A stretch of 64,000 bases of DNA, taken from assembly GCA_903813345.2 (NCBI GenBank), contig CAIIXF020000005.1, positions 28,215,375-28,279,374 on the forward strand. The letters are read 5' to 3'. Of this stretch, positions 37,701 to 43,297 are shown piece after piece. Within the stretch, counting starts at the first letter, position 1. Each line of letters starts with the position of its first letter. The DNA is from Owenia fusiformis. Taxonomy: Eukaryota > Annelida > Polychaeta > Sabellida > Oweniidae. The notes beneath the pieces are model-generated. The model had not been told where the DNA came from and did no database searches. It was given only the letters and a program-made list of their open reading frames with translations. Made by a program: the position numbers and the translations under genes.

Positions 37701-38973
37701 ACATACTGAATAACCAAAAATGAATAACAAATAAAAAGATGAATAAAAATTATAATAAAAATTAAATCCCACCTTTTTCCTCAAATCGAGATTTCGTATC
37801 ACCTGACTTGTGGGTACTTCTCTTATCATCTTTAGATTTTTCAAATCTACTCGGTTTCTCTTCTTTTTTACCACTACCTTTCTCATCTCTCCTAGATCTT
37901 TCTCTTGAATCTTTGTTGCTTCTTTCTCTTGTTTCACTATATCTGGATGGCTTTTCTTTAATGTCTTTGTAAGTTTTGCTTTTTGATTCCTTCTCTTTAG
38001 GATATCTTTCACGGTCTCGATCTCGATGAGATGCATCTTTTTCACCAGGACTCTTCACAGACGAATCATTGTCATTCTGAGATTTTTGTTTTATGTCCTT
38101 GTCTATTGCTTGATGGCTTGTAGCATTATCATCTTTAGGTTTGTTGTCAACTTTTTTCTCACTTTCATTAGATTTTGAATTTTCATCATTATCATTTTCT
38201 TCTTCATTCAGGGTCTCCTCTGTTAACTCATTTTGATCTTTGATTTTCTCTTGGGAAGATGTTAATGAAGACTCAGTTTCATTGATGACATCAACTTCAC
38301 TGATGAGTTGTTCAACTTCTTGATCCGATTCGACAGTTCTATTGTCATTAGCAGATTTGTTTTCACTTTCTTCTTTCTGTTCACTAACTTGGATGTTTGC
38401 TTCATTTACACTTTCACTTGCTTTTACATCATCAAGCACATCCGTCTCATCTGAAGCAGCACATGGTAATTCAATTTTAGCATCTTCATTCAGCTCCTTA
38501 TCATTGCATTCATTCTTCAATGTGTCACTGTCAGCAATAACTTGTTTAACATCAGCAACTTGAATTTCACTAGTTTCCACAATATCATTGCTAACATCTT
38601 CTGTTTCATTGTCCACAGAAGCCTCTTGGTCAGTATCTTCATCTTTACATTGAATGGTATCTATTTCTATTTCTTGTTCATTTGTATTCCCTTGACTGCA
38701 ATCATCACCATCATTGTTTACTTGGCTATCCAGTTCATTGTTAGATGCTATTGTTTCAGATTCATTATTCGATGGCTGATTTACATCAACCTTATCATTA
38801 TCTTCCCCTGGACACTCAACACAAGCATCAACTAGATTAACTTCCCCCTCACCAACAAACTTATCTATAACTATGCCTTTGTCAGGCTCACCTATCTCTT
38901 CTGTATTGTTAGCAGTAGTTGTCAAGTTAGTGTCAGACTTATTGACACTTGTGTCTGTTATACCATCACTCAT
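7314..38973 (-). CDS. UPF2: UPF2, regulator of nonsense transcripts 2 (complete coding region, 35 coding exons)
   Basis: UPF2 is the cytoplasmic and perinuclear scaffold that links exon-junction-bound UPF3 to the helicase UPF1 in nonsense-mediated mRNA decay. I traced 35 exons on the minus strand by matching family sequence, GT-AG borders and phase. The coding lengths sum to 5064 nt (1687 residues plus stop) with every junction in phase, which strongly supports the model. The order is a charged N-terminus (about 1-560), MIF4G-1 (about 565-830), an acidic linker, MIF4G-2 (about 965-1150), MIF4G-3 (about 1165-1420), an acidic stretch (about 1425-1505) and the UPF1-binding C-terminus. The protein is longer than vertebrate UPF2 (about 1270 residues), mainly because of the first coding exon. 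The start is the ATG at 38973, the first after the acceptor at 39011. A 5' untranslated exon must lie upstream. Two unrelated genes and many transposons occupy its introns. Confidence 0.96.
9098..9168 (+). mobile_element. Fragment of the ATGTCACCAC MITE family in UPF2 intron
   Basis: AACACCAACACCATCCACAA followed by AAAGGTTGAAGACTTTAACA matches the central part of the family. Both ends are missing. Confidence 0.55.
10778..15100. other. First half of UPF2 intron 29; no gene recognised apart from MITE fragments
   Basis: AT-rich intron sequence. A SINE-like tail lies at 12640-12715 (CTGAAACATTGGATTAAAG to GAAAAAGTGACTTA) and resembles the segment at 48.7 kb. ATTGTTCAA words cluster at 13125-13185. 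I see no supportable exon. An ORF at 13826-14017 has no family resemblance. Confidence 0.5.
11213..11356 (+). mobile_element. ATGTCACCAC MITE copy in UPF2 intron 29
   Basis: It begins AAGGCATACAAAATATCACA, passes through CTGAACACCAACTGCTGAA, and ends CAATATGTCACCAC, TTTTGGTGGTGACATAA. The right end is an intact inverted pair of ATGTCACCAC. The left copy has decayed. Confidence 0.75.
15109..15116 (+). promoter_or_regulatory. TATA box of the FReD gene
   Basis: TATAAAAG lies 37 nt upstream of the ATG at 15153, which implies a very short 5' leader starting near 15139. It is a strong match to the metazoan TATA consensus and is the clearest core promoter in the window. A TATA promoter with a short leader suits an inducible effector gene. 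Confidence 0.7.
15153..16181 (+). CDS. Secreted fibrinogen-related protein (PAN/apple-like + FReD), single exon, nested in UPF2 intron 29
   Basis: This 342-residue protein starts at the ATG at 15153. The frame is open further upstream only from a GTG, and the TATA box at 15109 would put transcription start downstream of that, so 15153 is preferred. A hydrophobic signal peptide (ISFTLALIIGLYTF) comes first, then a Cys-rich PAN/apple-like segment (ACGMKCTSDCCF to KRCLLF, about 50-95). A fibrinogen C-terminal domain follows from DCQEIY (about 135) to the end. It has all four FReD cysteines (DCQEI, QCDM, NCAEA, SSCGR), a calcium-type DRDNDGSG loop next to NCAEA, and the WWYSSCG motif. Family members are secreted pattern-recognition lectins. 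The gene has no introns and lies antisense in a 7.9-kb UPF2 intron, consistent with retroposition or local gene expansion. The ligand is unknown. Confidence 0.93.
   Translation: MDISFTLALIIGLYTFNQAVSGSNLRERVYNKVKNFAVTADPFKTHENIKSALACGMKCTSDCCFMANFIQTTKRCLLFRNLLHDNTGYVNPDITKWEQITPSQGSQILYTKSIYRDCQEIYNTGCDVDAVYTIQPNMGQPPFNIQCDMTSGGWDIIQRRIDGAQDFHFQTWDAYKQGFGDLQTEYWLGNDKIHILSNSGNYMIDFDLRHPNGNWFSESYDNFEITDESDKYRLTIGNAIGGDAGDSIHGHGAIYDPGNMQFSTIDRDNDGSGLNCAEALKGGGWWYSSCGRVKLNAVYSSDGEYDTGNKGLNWHNITKVHLYAGQYASIMETVMKLKQVLP
16182..18717. other. FReD 3' UTR, then rest of UPF2 intron 29; nothing else recognised
   Basis: After the candidate FReD poly(A) signal the sequence is AT-rich and without ORFs of interest on either strand. 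I saw no clear repeat family here. Confidence 0.5.
16724..16729 (+). terminator. Candidate polyadenylation signal of the FReD gene
   Basis: AATAAA lies about 540 nt after the FReD stop codon, the first exact hexamer I found on this strand. Usage is inferred only. Confidence 0.4.
18718..19980 (-). CDS. UPF2: UPF2 coding exons 27-29: acidic Ser/Glu-rich stretch
   Basis: The exons are 19888-19980, 18996-19093 and 18718-18783, with end phases 1, 0 and 0. They encode low-complexity acidic sequence (for example EEEDESEDMLES and EDESEDQ) that separates MIF4G-3 from the UPF1-binding tail in all animal UPF2 proteins. Sequence identity to other species is not meaningful here. Placement relies on phase, splice sites and composition. 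A 7.9-kb intron follows and holds the FReD gene on the other strand. Confidence 0.88.
20022..20162 (+). mobile_element. ATGTCACCAC MITE copy in UPF2 intron 26
   Basis: It runs from AAGGCATTAACATGCAAAAT, through CTGAACACCAGATGACAGAC, to AATATGTCACCACTTATCTT and GGTGACA. It is moderately diverged from the copy 0.6 kb away. Confidence 0.75.
20379..27815 (-). CDS. UPF2: UPF2 coding exons 21-26: MIF4G-3 (UPF3-binding) domain
   Basis: The exons are 27588-27815, 27231-27332, 26528-26587, 25907-26045, 21576-21715 and 20379-20562. Landmarks are RPPMHEYIRKLLYKDLSK, NCIHCVANLLAGLAPYH, EEVRLGME, FNQRR-like YNQRRISVVKYLGELYNYR, PEHLFRLRLACCLLDTCGQ and YFDRGSSKRKLDC. This is the third MIF4G repeat, which in the family binds UPF3 and carries the core scaffold function. 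Exon 23 (60 nt, residues about 1243-1262) is the unit from which the 48-bp splice-acceptor array was built. The intron between exons 24 and 25 holds a plus-strand membrane-protein gene. Confidence 0.96.
20600..20747 (+). mobile_element. ATGTCACCAC MITE copy in UPF2 intron 25
   Basis: It runs from CAGGCATTAACATGCAAAAT and GTCACTACCTGCAATTTGTT, through ACCATCCACAAAAAAGTTGG, to TTTGTGGCGGTGACATAA. Ends and centre are all recognisable. Confidence 0.75.
20835..21470. mobile_element. Foldback / mariner-type MITE, 636 bp, TA-flanked
   Basis: CAGGGTGTCCCGAAAGTAT at the left is matched by ATACTTTCGAGACACCCTG at the right, each next to TA. The inverted arms run to about 21068 and from about 21250, so nearly 220 bp per arm are complementary. 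CAGGGTGTCCC ends with TA target sites are typical of Tc1/mariner elements. No transposase is visible. It lies in UPF2 intron 25. Confidence 0.88.
21880..23230. other. Part of UPF2 intron 24; no gene recognised
   Basis: AT-rich sequence without convincing exons. A degenerate tRNA-like A-box (AGTTGGTAGATCATCAGCTT) lies on the minus strand near 22675-22705 without a matching B-box. Confidence 0.45.
23233..24525. mobile_element. Pogo-like DNA element, 1.29 kb, TA-flanked
   Basis: The left end CAGTAAAACCTGTCTAATCT and the right end, read on the other strand, CTGTAGAACCTGTATATCTG form terminal inverted repeats next to TA. Subterminal GTTCAAATTGG(C/A)AGGTGTTC occurs near both ends. No transposase ORF remains. 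It belongs to the same family as the short copies at 31.5, 46.4 and 60.0 kb. Confidence 0.8.
24821..25436 (+). CDS. Last two exons of a single-pass membrane protein with a Gly/Asp-rich cytoplasmic tail (5' part not found)
   Basis: Exon A is 24821-24887. It sits between a TTTTCTAG acceptor and an AAAAG|GTACGT donor and encodes GTIISIVIVAGVISIGVWLY followed by CKR, a membrane helix and a basic stop-transfer. Exon B is 25259-25436, after TTGTTTCAG, and joins in phase 2 (AG|T, Ser). It encodes a polar segment with NQTNGQRSPQ and YDNASYYGG, then a Gly/Asp-rich tail ending GGGGD and TGA. An ATTAAA lies about 80 nt on. Exon A enters in phase 1. I found no convincing upstream exon between the UPF2 exon at 21715 and 24821, much of which is a pogo-like element. 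The gene is therefore either split further upstream or a decayed fragment. I do not recognise the family. A helix exon next to a short low-complexity tail recalls Shisa/CYYR1-type proteins. Confidence 0.6.
25740..25870 (+). mobile_element. ATGTCACCAC MITE copy in UPF2 intron 24
   Basis: It runs from AAGGCATTAACATACAAAAT and GTCACTACCTGCCATTTGTT, through ACCATCCACAAAATGTTGGA, to GCAGTGGTGACATTAA. It lies just after the membrane-protein gene. Confidence 0.75.
26138..26280. repeat. 16-bp minisatellite
   Basis: The unit ACTCGGACCCTAGT(C/T)A is repeated about eight to nine times in UPF2 intron 23, with C/T alternation between neighbours. That suggests a 32-bp higher-order unit. Confidence 0.85.
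26557..27050 (-). repeat. 48-bp tandem array made of UPF2 exon 23 start plus its 3' splice site
   Basis: Ten clear units and one decayed unit occur, starting at 26557, 26605, 26653, 26701, 26749, 26797, 26845, 26893, 26941 and 26988. On the UPF2 sense strand each has a pyrimidine-rich TTTATTTCCAG followed by GAACATGTTGCAATATCT and GTTGATGCC. The unit at 26557 is the 5' part of real exon 23 (26528-26587). The other nine lie in intron 22. The period of 48 is a multiple of three, and the frame EHVAISIVDALLVYFQ stays open across eight units. The unit at 26941 has a one-base deletion. Confidence 0.95.
27912..28366 (+). mobile_element. ATGTCACCAC MITE split by a poly(A)-tailed retroposon
   Basis: The left part (27912-28012) has GATTAACATGCAAAATGTCA, CCACCTGCTATTTG and CCATCCACAAAAG. 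The right end (about 28343-28366) is CCCCACTTTTGGTGGTGACA. Between them lies about 330 bp of unrelated AT-rich sequence that ends in AATAAATAAA and a long A-run (28316-28340), the signature of a retroposed transcript. Confidence 0.75.
28013..28341 (+). mobile_element. Poly(A)-tailed retroposon inserted in a MITE
   Basis: It ends AATAAATAAA with about 25 A. The body has no ORF of note. It may be a LINE 3' fragment or a retrocopied non-coding RNA, and I cannot tell which. The sharp A-run implies a recent insertion. Confidence 0.6.
28647..30391 (-). CDS. UPF2: UPF2 coding exons 16-20: MIF4G-2 domain
   Basis: The exons are 30294-30391, 29927-30012, 29431-29597, 28912-28967 and 28647-28763. Landmarks are AFLQSLPQCVNRDLID, YDLLPFYSRFVATL, KWHVRKKDQINIESK, LLFDFSHHNIEMACALLE and TCGRFLYRSPDSHHRT. 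They match the second MIF4G repeat of UPF2 almost motif for motif. The 3' end of exon 16 and its donor are repeated twice more downstream as 74-bp units. The chosen donor (30293-30292) is the copy next to unique exon sequence and the only one that keeps frame into exon 17. Confidence 0.95.
29040..29140. repeat. 33-bp tandem repeat, three copies
   Basis: ATAAGGAAAGATCAGGTGAT followed by ATTCAC(T/C)T(A/G)CC starts at 29040, 29073 and 29106. On the UPF2 sense strand the first unit contains GGTAAGTGAAT, a donor-like word, inside the intron between exons 18 and 19. Confidence 0.85.
29203..29302 (+). mobile_element. ATGTCACCAC MITE copy in UPF2 intron 18
   Basis: It has AATGTCATCACCTGCCATTT, CCGTCCACAAAAAATGTTGG and CATGTATGTCACCACTG. 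The right end is truncated. Confidence 0.65.
30115..30320 (-). repeat. 74-bp repeat triplicating the 3' end and donor of UPF2 exon 16
   Basis: The units start at 30115, 30189 and 30263. On the sense strand each has AGACCTCATAGATTCA|GTTAGT, so the exon end and 5' splice site occur three times at 30293, 30219 and 30145. Only the first in transcription order, at 30293, adjoins unique exon sequence. Confidence 0.92.
30745..31804 (-). CDS. UPF2: UPF2 coding exons 13-15: inter-MIF4G acidic linker with two odd donors
   Basis: The exons are 31659-31804, 31110-31176 and 30745-30888. Exon 13 carries FEDEETRAFYETLPDLKEI, the segment before MIF4G-2 in the family, and exon 14 continues with ILYKDSAP. Exon 15 is Glu/Lys/Asp-rich. 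Two splice sites are unusual. The exon 13 donor lies in the right terminal repeat of a pogo-like MITE. Exon 15 appears to end at GATG|GCAAGT, a GC-AG donor, because only that site keeps frame and no usable GT lies nearby (the GT two bases further on creates an immediate stop after joining). Confidence 0.88.
31484..31660. mobile_element. Pogo-like MITE overlapping the donor of UPF2 exon 13
   Basis: The left end is CAGTAAAACCTGTCTCAGTA after TA at 31482-31483. The right end, read on the minus strand, is GGGTAAAACTTGTTAAGTT next to TA at 31661-31662. Subterminal GTGTTCCACTT words repeat on both sides. The element supplies the last two bases of exon 13 and its GT. Confidence 0.85.
32177..35406 (-). 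CDS. UPF2: UPF2 coding exons 6-12: MIF4G-1 domain
   Basis: The exons are 35330-35406, 35019-35099, 34129-34278, 33498-33758, 32790-32921, 32387-32479 and 32177-32216. Recognisable family signatures include RPEDSFFSKLDSKVKKNTAF, CAVHMCSLLHQRYADFAP, KLRVDLRFFAEL, ISFCKHCGDDYAG and INEDMPELPED. They follow the order of the first MIF4G repeat of UPF2 (roughly residues 565-830) and its exit into the acidic linker. This domain is structural in the UPF complex and binds SMG1 in animals. All donors are GT and all acceptors AG. Confidence 0.95.
32731..32777 (+). mobile_element. Left fragment of an ATGTCACCAC MITE
   Basis: AAGGCATTAATATGCAAATG, TCACCACCTGCCAATTGTTA and CAGAC match the first 47 bp of the family. 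The rest is missing and UPF2 exon 10 begins 13 bp further on. Confidence 0.65.
35591..37406 (-). CDS. UPF2: UPF2 coding exons 2-5: charged coiled-coil-like region
   Basis: The exons are 37199-37406, 36677-36818, 35996-36040 and 35591-35675, with end phases 2, 0, 0 and 1. Exon 3 encodes a run of Glu/Lys/Arg/Ala typical of a long charged helix (AELEAELQREAEEKIRK). Exon 5 ends in EELREKNSHAE, just before the family's conserved RPE(D/E)xFFS segment. This matches the Lys/Glu-rich N-terminus of UPF2 proteins, which contains localisation signals in vertebrates. A 19-bp minisatellite (36.3-36.5 kb) lies in the intron between exons 3 and 4. Confidence 0.9.
36300..36490. repeat. 19-bp minisatellite
   Basis: CAAGTCATTGGAGACCATA and variants (GGGGACC, CAGGTC) recur about nine times, with weaker copies out to 36620. 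It lies in the UPF2 intron between exons 3 and 4. A 108-residue plus-strand ORF here is a by-product of the repeat. Confidence 0.85.
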
Positions 38974-39010
38974 TGTAAAGCCAGGGTCAGACAAGTTCAC
39001 CGTATGTACT
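37773..39010 (-). CDS. UPF2: UPF2 coding exon 1: long acidic then basic N-terminal region
   Basis: This 1238-nt exon begins after a TTATTTCAG acceptor and has 37 nt of leader before the ATG at 38973-38971. It ends in phase 1 at a GAAAAAG|GTGGG donor. Its 400 codons are low complexity. The first roughly 300 residues are rich in Asp, Glu, Asn and Ser, and the last 100 are rich in Lys, Arg, Asp and Ser in RD/RE/SK-type patterns. Vertebrate UPF2 has a shorter charged N-terminus, so most of this block is a lineage extension. No folded domain is visible. Membership in UPF2 rests on phase continuity into exon 2 and the lack of another gene to own it. Confidence 0.85.
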
Positions 39011-39162
39011 CTGAAATAACAAAGTGTTTTGATCTTAATCAATATATAACTCTAAGAAGATGATTACATGTGGTTTTGGTAGAATATATAAAAGTTAATC
39101 TTTAATAAATAATCTCACGTTTGCATCAGGATAAAGATATGACAAGAACACAAATGTGTACA

Positions 39163-40648
39163 AAATGTCCCCACCAATGGGTGATCCCGTCAAATGGTTA
39201 TCCTAAAAATGAGTAGACAAGACTTTACCGACACAATTTGAGGACGGAAAATCCAAAATGGCTGCCTTAAAATTTACCCAGAATGCCCAAAAATTAGTCA
39301 GTTCTAGATTTTTATACTAAGAACCACCCCTGAAAATTTGAAATTGATCCGTCACACAGTTAACCAGAAAACATGTAAACAAGACTTTACAGACAAGATT
39401 TGAGGACAGAAAATCCAAAATGGCTGCCTTGACATTTATCCAGAATGCCCAAAAACTAATCAGATCTTGATTTCCATACTAAGAATCATCCCTGAAAATT
39501 TGAAATTGATCTACCAAACGGTTCACCTAAAAACGCGTAGACAAGACTTTACGGGCAAGATTTTAAGACAGAAAATCCAAAATGGCTGCCTTGACATTTA
39601 TCCAGAATGCCAAAAAACTAATCAGATCTAGATTTTCATACTGAGAATCATCCCTGAAAATTTCAAATTGATCTACCAAACGGTTCACCTGGAAATGCGT
39701 AGACAAGACTTTACAGACAAGATTTTAGGACGGAAAATCCAAAATGGCTGCCTTGACATTTACCCAGAATGCCCAAAATCTAATCAGATCTAGATTTTCA
39801 TACTGCGAATCATCCCTGAAAATTTGAAATTGATCTACCAAACAGTTCACATGAAAATGCGTAGACAAGACTTTACAGACAAGATTTTAGGACGGAAAAT
39901 CCAAAATGGCTGCCTTGACATTTACCCAGAATGCCCAAAAACTAATCAGATCTAGATTTTCATACTAAGAATCATCCCTGAAAATTTGAAATTGATTTAC
40001 CAAACGGTCGACCTGAAAACGCGTAGACAAGACTTTACAGACAAGATTTTAGGACGGAAAAATCCAAAATGGCCGACAATAAAAAAGTGATTATGAGTTT
40101 TTGCTGATTTCTTTTTACAAAATTATCACATATAACTACTGTTAACAATAACATAGGCTTTTACAACAAAGTACACCTGAAATTATTTATAAAGCTAAGA
40201 AATAGTTTAAGTATGAAAACTGAAAAACACCATTCAATATGATACAAAGTATTATCGTGCGCTAACTTTTCTTAAAACATTCAAAATGGCTGACATGACT
40301 GAGCTAACAGGTCCAAAACCTAATCAGATCTAGAATGAAGTGAGCTGAACAAGATATTAAAGTTTTAAAAGCAACTGTGAAGCCGTTTTTCTTAAAGTTT
40401 GCAGACAAGGATTTTAGCATTTGACTTCAAAATGGCCGACAGGAAGTAGGTATCGAGTTAATTTTTTTTCATCCACATCTGTATGCACTCATAAGTTATC
40501 CCTGAAAATTTGAAGGTGATATCTGTAGCGGTTTTGGAGAAAACTGCCAGACGTACGGACAGACAGACGGACAGACAGACAGACGGACAGACAGACGGAC
40601 GCGCCTAGGCCGACAATATGGCCCCACACTATGTGGTGGGGACATAAC
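39163..40648. mobile_element. Element with ATGTCCCCACC termini and a 162-bp internal tandem array
   Basis: ATGTCCCCACC near 39165 and GGTGGGGACATA near 40637 form the terminal inverted repeat. Units with CCAAAATGGCTGCCTTGACA recur every 162 bp at 39252, 39414, 39576, 39738 and 39900, with a partial unit at 40063. A segment near 40080-40200 (TTTTGCTGATTTC, CACCTGAAATTATTTATAAAGC) matches the 0.3-2.3 kb array. The end carries (ACGGACAGAC)n. It lies in the UPF2 5' leader intron. Confidence 0.8.
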
Positions 40649-40844
40649 AACCCTAAGTGACAATAATATGACTTGATGATGCTGATGAAAGACTTGGCTT
40701 GGTACACAGAGAGTGGGGGAGGATTCTCATTTCATGCCAATATCTATTCTGGATGCTTCAGATTAGAAATACATGAAGTAGGCTGGCCTTACTTCATGCG
40801 AAAACTATGCAGATTTTGATACAATAGCTTTCCCACAGCGCACT

Positions 40845-41316
40845 TGGACAGCTTAGTAATAGTGACCTTTAAAATATGAATAAAGATTTCAGCGGCTTAC
40901 TTTTGGTCTCTAACTGTGTCTCATCAATCAGTGCAAGTATTGGAGCGCTGAAATACTTCTTTTTCGATCAAGACTTGTAAATTGTTCATCGAGTGAATGT
41001 TTTTTCGACCCATTTCCAATATGGCGGTTTGCTAAGAACGAGATATGCAACGAACGAAATGAATTTTGAGAATGATTAGGTTCGGACAACCTCTGGAGAT
41101 TCACGGAAATGTCAGAGCAGAAAATGCCATATTTGAATTTGGCAGTAAAAACATTAATTCGACTAACAATTACAAGTCTTGATCGAAAAGGAAGTACTTC
41201 AGCGCTCCAATACTTGCACGGAAGGATGATAATGATGTATAACATAGTTAGAGAACAAAAGTAGGCAGCTGATCGACTGAATTCGTGTTAAAAGGTCACT
41301 ATTATTCAGCTGTCCA
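40845..41316. mobile_element. Foldback element, 472 bp, in the UPF2 5' leader intron
   Basis: TGGACAGCT with AATAGTGACCTTT at the left is matched by its reverse complement at the right end. Inside, GTGCAAGTATTGGAGCGCTG and TTTTCGATCAAGACTTGTAA recur in inverse order. The arms reach to about 41030 and from about 41125. A 105-residue minus ORF spans it and is not credible. Confidence 0.85.
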
Positions 41317-41699
41317 TTTCCCCGTTTGAGAGCCATAAGTTTCAAAATCTAACATTTTTCAATAATTTTTGATACAAAAATAAAAATATATAATTTAGAA
41401 CCATTACTTGTGTTTTATGAATAATTCTACCTGTAACGATTCTGCAGATATAGTACTCAGGAATGGAGTGTGTACTGCGTCATTGGACCATGCACCACTG
41501 AGTAATCGTTAAAAATGCTGCACAAACTTTTCTGAGGAATCTGCAGAAATTTCCAACATGGCGTCTGAAATACGAAACTAGTTTTGAATGTATAAAACCT
41601 TTTATTTACCCATTTACAGATGATTATATTTATTTATATTTCAACATAAAATATGAAATATTATTATCCTACTAACTTTATAAAATCTTGAAAATCAGT

Positions 41700-41900
41700 T
41701 CTGTCAAAAACGGTTTTGATCCGTTAGTTTCTTACCCAGTAGCTCTGTCTTCTTTGGCGCGTTTTTTCAAGGTAAGTCGACTTTTACAATGTGCTCCACA
41801 TAACTCGGCAAATTATGAAGGTGCTACTTCTTTGATGTCGTTTCCTTCGTAGTCTGTTTATTAAGTAATATTTTTTTGAAGATTTGGCGCTATTTTGGTA
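41700..41900. promoter_or_regulatory. Likely bidirectional UPF2/MCM10 promoter with two E2F-type sites and a splice donor for each gene
   Basis: TTTGGCGC, an E2F consensus word, occurs at 41753-41760 and 41883-41890. On the plus strand TTTTTTCAAG|GTAAGT (41771/41772) is a strong donor for an untranslated MCM10 first exon. On the minus strand GAGCTACTGG|GTAAGA (41736/41735) is a donor for an untranslated UPF2 first exon. MCM10 is a known E2F-regulated S-phase gene in animals. The exon assignment is inference. If both donors are used, the two 5' exons overlap or nearly touch. Confidence 0.5.
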
Positions 41901-43297
41901 TTCATTAATGTGGTAAGTGAAAAGTTAAGATACTTTGAAAAGTTGGTAAATTTTCACACAATGGACCTCACGTTTTGAAAACTTGACCTACTTCCTGAAT
42001 TGACATTCCTTATGAAAGTTTTGATGTATAGCCAACGAATATGAAGAAATATTTTATATCATTGTTGTTCAACAGAACATTTCAAAAGCAGTGTATATTG
42101 TCATTGAAGTTACTAGACTGTAGGCTTCATATCAGAGTTTATTTGTCACTCGAGCCTTCCAAAGACACTGGGTGTGAAAATAATAGAAAGTGTGTAAAGG
42201 TCATGTAACAAGCCTCTATTTGTATCAGTATGAAAGTCTTGACCCTGGGTCTCGTAATCAAATGTATTACCCTGGGACAATTCGGATATCACTGGGAAGA
42301 TGGCGTAATTGTGGTCAATCTCATATGTGCAATCTGATATACGCACTGTGTACAATCTGATATGCGCACTGTGTATCATCCAGGCCAGGAACAATATTGC
42401 TATACATCCTCATGATCAACAGGATTTTTCGATGATTATGAGATGTGACCGAAACACACATCTGATATATGTCAGGCAAGGTATTCCATCTCTTGGCCAA
42501 AGCATGTGTTTCTCTAGGTTTGCTCTCCAGATAATGTTGCACAGTTATCCCATCTTTTACATAAAGTGAGCCAGTTTCAACTGTGTAGCTTAACTGAATC
42601 CATGCCATCTGTATCTTTATGGCGAATGTAATCAAATCGGTTGCTATAGATGTTAATTTGTGGTTTTGTACAATTCATTTAGCAGTCCTCTAGTTACATT
42701 GAAATCTCTGAGGCGCAGCACCTCTATGTATTTTGTAAAACCAAAATGCTCCTCAATGCAACAAGATACGTCTTGTAAAATGTTACGATAAAGAATAAAA
42801 AAAACTTAAAATGTTGCACAAAAAATTACAAAATTCTAAAATGTTGCACAAAAAATTACAAAATCAAAATGTTGCATATAAACTTAAAAATAAACTAAAA
42901 TGTTGCGCTAAAAAATAACAAAATCCTCCATAATAAAGTTCTGGGGAGAGCACTGTTTAGTAATTTTGCCAAGTTCATAAAAAAATCACAAGCAAAATAT
43001 TTCTGTGAGGGCAAAGAATAGTTTTTTCAAACATTTTGGTAGGATATCAAAACAATTTGGCATTAATCTGAAAAAGATTGGGGAAACATCTGTTTCTTTT
43101 TGATATTTTGAGGTATTTTAACAAGGCCACTGAATGTTTCGGGTTAAATCGAAAATAACGGTACTTTTGGAGCAGTTAAGTTTCTGAACATAAAGAAGAG
43201 AGCACCTCTGCTTTTGGTGTGATATCACATTTTGTGTAGGTAGAGCACATGAAAAAGAATAGGATTTTAGTGAGTTTTAAATAATATCTACTTTCAG
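41901..43297. other. MCM10 5' leader intron; short AATGTTGCAC repeats
   Basis: No gene is seen. AAAATGTTGCACAAAAAATT is repeated about four times at 42805-42925 with about 34-50 bp spacing. A 27-bp duplication (CAATCTGATAT with CGCACTGTGTA) lies at 42330-42385. Confidence 0.5.

Noticed and set aside
40928-41245. Minus-strand ORF of 105 residues
   Set aside because: It spans a foldback element and changes arm in mid-frame. No homology is recognisable.
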